16,941 nucleotides of DNA. Source: Clostridium sp. CAG:768. GTDB taxonomy: Bacteria; Cyanobacteriota; Vampirovibrionia; Gastranaerophilales; Gastranaerophilaceae. The notes under the pieces were generated by a model that saw only the letters and a list, made by a program, of their open reading frames with translations, was not told the origin of the DNA and did no database searches. The position numbers and the translations under genes were made by a program. Below, one piece after another: positions 15,096-16,941 of this stretch (the stretch's first letter is position 1; each line of letters opens with the position of its first letter). The stretch spans positions 123,367 through 140,307 of the forward strand of contig FR899620.1 in the NCBI GenBank assembly GCA_000437435.1. Direction: 5' to 3'.

Positions 15096-15596
15096 ATGGC
15101 TAAAGATTGTAGTTTTGATATTGTATCAGAATTTGATAGACAAGAATTAGTTAATGCTGTTGATCAAGTTAAAAGAGATGTATCATCAAGATTTGATTTA
15201 AAAGATTCAGGTTCTTCTGTTGAATTAGAGGCAGATAAGACTATTACTATTACAACAAGTGATGAAATGAAATTAAGAAATATCTATGATATTTTACAAT
15301 CAAAGTTAGTAAAAAGAAATTTAAGTATAAGGATTTTAGATCCTCAACCGATAGAAAATGCTTTAGGCGGTAAAGTAAGACAAGTTTATAAATTAAGAAA
15401 AGGCTTAAATCAAGAACTTGCTAAAAAAATTGTTGCAGATATAAAGGACTCTAAAAAGAAAGTCCAAGCATCAATTCAGGGTGATCAAGTAAGAGTTTCC
15501 GGTAAAGATAAAGATGATTTACAAGAAATTATCAGACTACTTCGCGGAAATGAAGAAAAATATGATTATCCTTTGCAATTTACAAATTATAGATAA
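15096..15596 (+). CDS. yajQ: YajQ-family (DUF520) nucleotide-binding protein
   Basis: The 166 residues match the YajQ family along their whole length: CSFDIVSEFDRQELVNAVDQ at the start, SSRFDLKDSGSSVELE, KLVKRNLSIRILD, then KKIVADIKDSKKKVQASIQG and QVRVSGKDKDDLQ, ending PLQFTNYR. Family members are small cytosolic proteins with two ferredoxin-like folds; some bind nucleotides, and one in Xanthomonas is a cyclic-di-GMP effector. Which role applies here is not visible. The ATG has AGAGGGG just upstream. It appears monocistronic, with a terminator before and two hairpins after it. Length is normal. Confidence 0.93.
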   Translation: MAKDCSFDIVSEFDRQELVNAVDQVKRDVSSRFDLKDSGSSVELEADKTITITTSDEMKLRNIYDILQSKLVKRNLSIRILDPQPIENALGGKVRQVYKLRKGLNQELAKKIVADIKDSKKKVQASIQGDQVRVSGKDKDDLQEIIRLLRGNEEKYDYPLQFTNYR

Positions 15597-15614
15597 TTTT
15601 AACTAAAAGGAAAA

Positions 15615-15634
15615 CTCCCGCAGATATGCGGGAG
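15615..15634. other. GC-rich hairpin downstream of yajQ
   Basis: CTCCCGCA and its exact complement (15615-15622, 15627-15634) form an 8-bp stem with a GATA loop. No T run follows. It is probably a stabilising 3'-end structure ahead of the true terminator 13 bases further on. Confidence 0.6.
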
Positions 15635-15646
15635 AAGGAATGAAAG

Positions 15647-15676
15647 TAAGTGTGCTAATTAAGCACACTTATTTTT
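15647..15676 (+). terminator. Intrinsic terminator of yajQ
   Basis: A perfect 10-bp stem (15647-15656 and 15662-15671) with a 5-base loop is followed by TTTTT (15672-15676). It lies between the convergent yajQ and S74-protein genes; on the minus strand the tract after the stem is poor, so it is mainly a plus-strand terminator. Confidence 0.85.
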
Positions 15677-15687
15677 CAGTATGAAAC

Positions 15688-16941
15688 TTATTTAATTTTA
15701 GCTTCGAGTTTTTGAATACGTTTTTCTAAATCATTAATACGTTTTTCTTGAGCTTGATATTTCAAATCCAATTCTTTTATCGCATTAATCATTGCATAAA
15801 ACATATCTTCCATTCGAATTGTTAAAAATCCTTCTGCTCCTTTTTTTACAGCATCTGGAAAAACTTTTTGTAAATCTTGAGCGATTACACCTACATGAGG
15901 TGTTTTTGTTGTGTCTTTTTTGAATGTATAATTATATACTTTTAACGCTTTTATTTTATCAAGACCTGATGTAAATTCTTTTCCTACATATTTTAAACGA
16001 CGATCAGATATCCAACTATTAGTTAAATATCCAGGATTTCCATTACTAGTATAAGGATCTGATGCATTTAACCAACCACCGACATTAAATGTATCATCAG
16101 AACCAGCTTTTTTATTAGATATAATAGATAATCTTGGATCACCTATTAAAGGAGATGAAAAAGCAATATGACCTCTTACTAATAACGTACCATTTATTAC
16201 AACAGCTGATCCTCTAGAAGAATCATTGTGAATTTCTAACGGTGCTGTCCCTCCACTATAACCTGGTCTATTTTTCATAGTTGGTTTACTCCCGATAAAA
16301 ATTCTTTCTTGACTATCACTAGTCCAAGTTCCACTTGTTGGACCAGAATTAGCTCCGATACAGATTTTATTGGAACCAGTAACGCTTGCACAAGCATTAT
16401 CACCTATCGCAATATTTTTTGTACCTCTAGCTATTGATTTTCTTCCTAAAGCTACACTATGATCTCCACTAGCGACAGCTCCATCGCCAATTGCAATTGA
16501 TCTTGAACCTGATGCTGTGGTATTATTTGTATCTCCTGCACTACCTATTGCAATAGCACTTTCTCCACTTGCTGTGACATTACTACCAATTGAAACAGCA
16601 TCTTGGTTTTTTGCTTTAGCATTATAACCTAAAGCGACAGAAGTTGTATATTCTGCAGAGGAGCTTGCTCCTATTGATGTGGAATTATAACCTGATGCAT
16701 TTGAATAAGCTCCTAATGCTGTTGTATTTGAAGATATGGCTTTTGAATTATTACCAATACCTATAGCATCTGAACTTGATGCATTTGCAATTGTTCCGAT
16801 TGCTATTGTGTTTGTATTTTGTGACTTAGCTCCATCGCCAATTGCAATTGAAGCACTTCCGGATGCTGTAGTAGTGCCATTTGATGCGGCATAACTACCT
16901 ATTGCAATTGCACTTTCCCCACTTGAAGATACACTATCTCC
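15688..16941 (-). CDS. YadA-head-repeat surface protein with C-terminal peptidase S74 chaperone domain, 5'-partial
   Basis: The reading frame has no stop from 15688 to the right edge, so 417 C-terminal residues are visible and the N-terminus is outside. Visible residues 1-about 195 are repeats of about 14 residues of the form S-x-AIG-x-x-A-x-ASG, as in the YadA/hep_Hag head. A beta-rich linker (about 200-310) follows. Then comes the S74 intramolecular chaperone domain: SDRRLK, whose Ser (codon 16006-16008) is the expected self-cleavage residue, and TPHVGVIAQDLQKVFPDAV. The last 30 residues are a trimeric-type coiled coil (KRINDLEKRIQKLEAKIK). S74 domains are known to drive trimer folding and then cleave themselves off. 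No YadA-type beta-barrel anchor is present at the C-terminus, so attachment must be elsewhere. An internal Met at 16278 is not the start. An adhesin or fibre role is inferred. Confidence 0.85.
   Translation of the reverse strand, partial: GDSVSSSGESAIAIGSYAASNGTTTASGSASIAIGDGAKSQNTNTIAIGTIANASSSDAIGIGNNSKAISSNTTALGAYSNASGYNSTSIGASSSAEYTTSVALGYNAKAKNQDAVSIGSNVTASGESAIAIGSAGDTNNTTASGSRSIAIGDGAVASGDHSVALGRKSIARGTKNIAIGDNACASVTGSNKICIGANSGPTSGTWTSDSQERIFIGSKPTMKNRPGYSGGTAPLEIHNDSSRGSAVVINGTLLVRGHIAFSSPLIGDPRLSIISNKKAGSDDTFNVGGWLNASDPYTSNGNPGYLTNSWISDRRLKYVGKEFTSGLDKIKALKVYNYTFKKDTTKTPHVGVIAQDLQKVFPDAVKKGAEGFLTIRMEDMFYAMINAIKELDLKYQAQEKRINDLEKRIQKLEAKIK
16363..16941 (-). repeat. Head-domain repeats with a longer nested duplication
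   Basis: At least 13 units ending in A-I-G-, A-L-G- or S-I-G-type tripeptides occur at roughly 42-base spacing. Over these lies a longer repeat: 24 identical bases occur at 16477-16500 and 16828-16851, 351 bases (117 codons) apart, and similar sequence continues to about 16569 and 16923. The encoded copies both read GESAIAIGS, a variable stretch, TTASGS-x-SIAIGDGA. Confidence 0.8.

Noticed and set aside
15688..16278. A separate 196-residue gene starting at the ATG at 16278
   Set aside because: The frame continues without a stop to the right edge and encodes head repeats leading straight into this part, so the ATG is internal.
16363..16941. A CRISPR-like or noncoding tandem array
   Set aside because: The repeats are in frame, degenerate at wobble positions and encode a known head-repeat pattern, so they are protein repeats.
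15688..16941. A prophage tail-fibre module
   Set aside because: S74 domains suggest phage, but every visible neighbour is a chromosomal housekeeping gene. It cannot be excluded beyond the edge.

Overview
The window is AT-rich bacterial chromosome carrying mostly housekeeping genes on both strands, with surface-exposed proteins at both ends. An outer-membrane-type bacterium is suggested by a prepilin with the GFTLAEVLITLG signature, a YadA-head/peptidase-S74 surface protein, LspA and a complete murC-murB-ddl-ftsQ cell-wall/division cluster. The combination of very low GC, TTG starts, the exact prepilin signature and small lysine/isoleucine-rich hypothetical proteins resembles gut Melainabacteria (Vampirovibrionia, Gastranaerophilales). 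That assignment is an inference from style, not proof. The first ten bases are a G run that looks like a contig-end artefact.

Layout. (1) Bases 60-824: a cysteine-rich prepilin-like protein (+). (2) Bases 3515-868, minus strand: a compact four-gene run of a secreted NTF2-like protein, lspA, an RluA-family pseudouridine synthase and a LapA-like two-helix membrane protein. (3) leuS (+) from 3581, divergent from that run. (4) Two tandem GNAT-like paralogues (-), convergent with leuS. (5) murC-murB-ddl-ftsQ-nadE (+), tightly packed with overlaps. (6) A metallo-beta-lactamase-fold gene with its own strong promoter. (7) rpmI-rplT with a structured leader and a dyad over the promoter, but no infC. 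(8) A small membrane protein of unknown function and a YajQ-family protein. (9) At the right edge on the minus strand, the C-terminal 417 residues of a large head-repeat protein ending in an S74 chaperone domain; its start lies outside the window.

How the genes work together. murC, murB and ddl supply successive steps of UDP-MurNAc-peptide synthesis. FtsQ is the divisome scaffold. NadE, translated from the same strand nine bases later, makes NAD. LspA matures lipoproteins. LeuS, L35, L20 and the pseudouridine synthase serve translation. The pilin and the S74 protein would face the environment.

The most interesting points are: a NadE whose fused glutaminase domain has lost its catalytic region; a nested repeat in the head-domain protein; a 22-bp dyad exactly over the -10 box of rpmI-rplT together with a strong leader hairpin; terminators of plus-strand genes buried inside the last codons of convergent genes; and the tandem degenerate GNAT pair with basic amphipathic tails. 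I see no mobile element, CRISPR array, tRNA or rRNA. No stretch above 300 bases lacks a gene.
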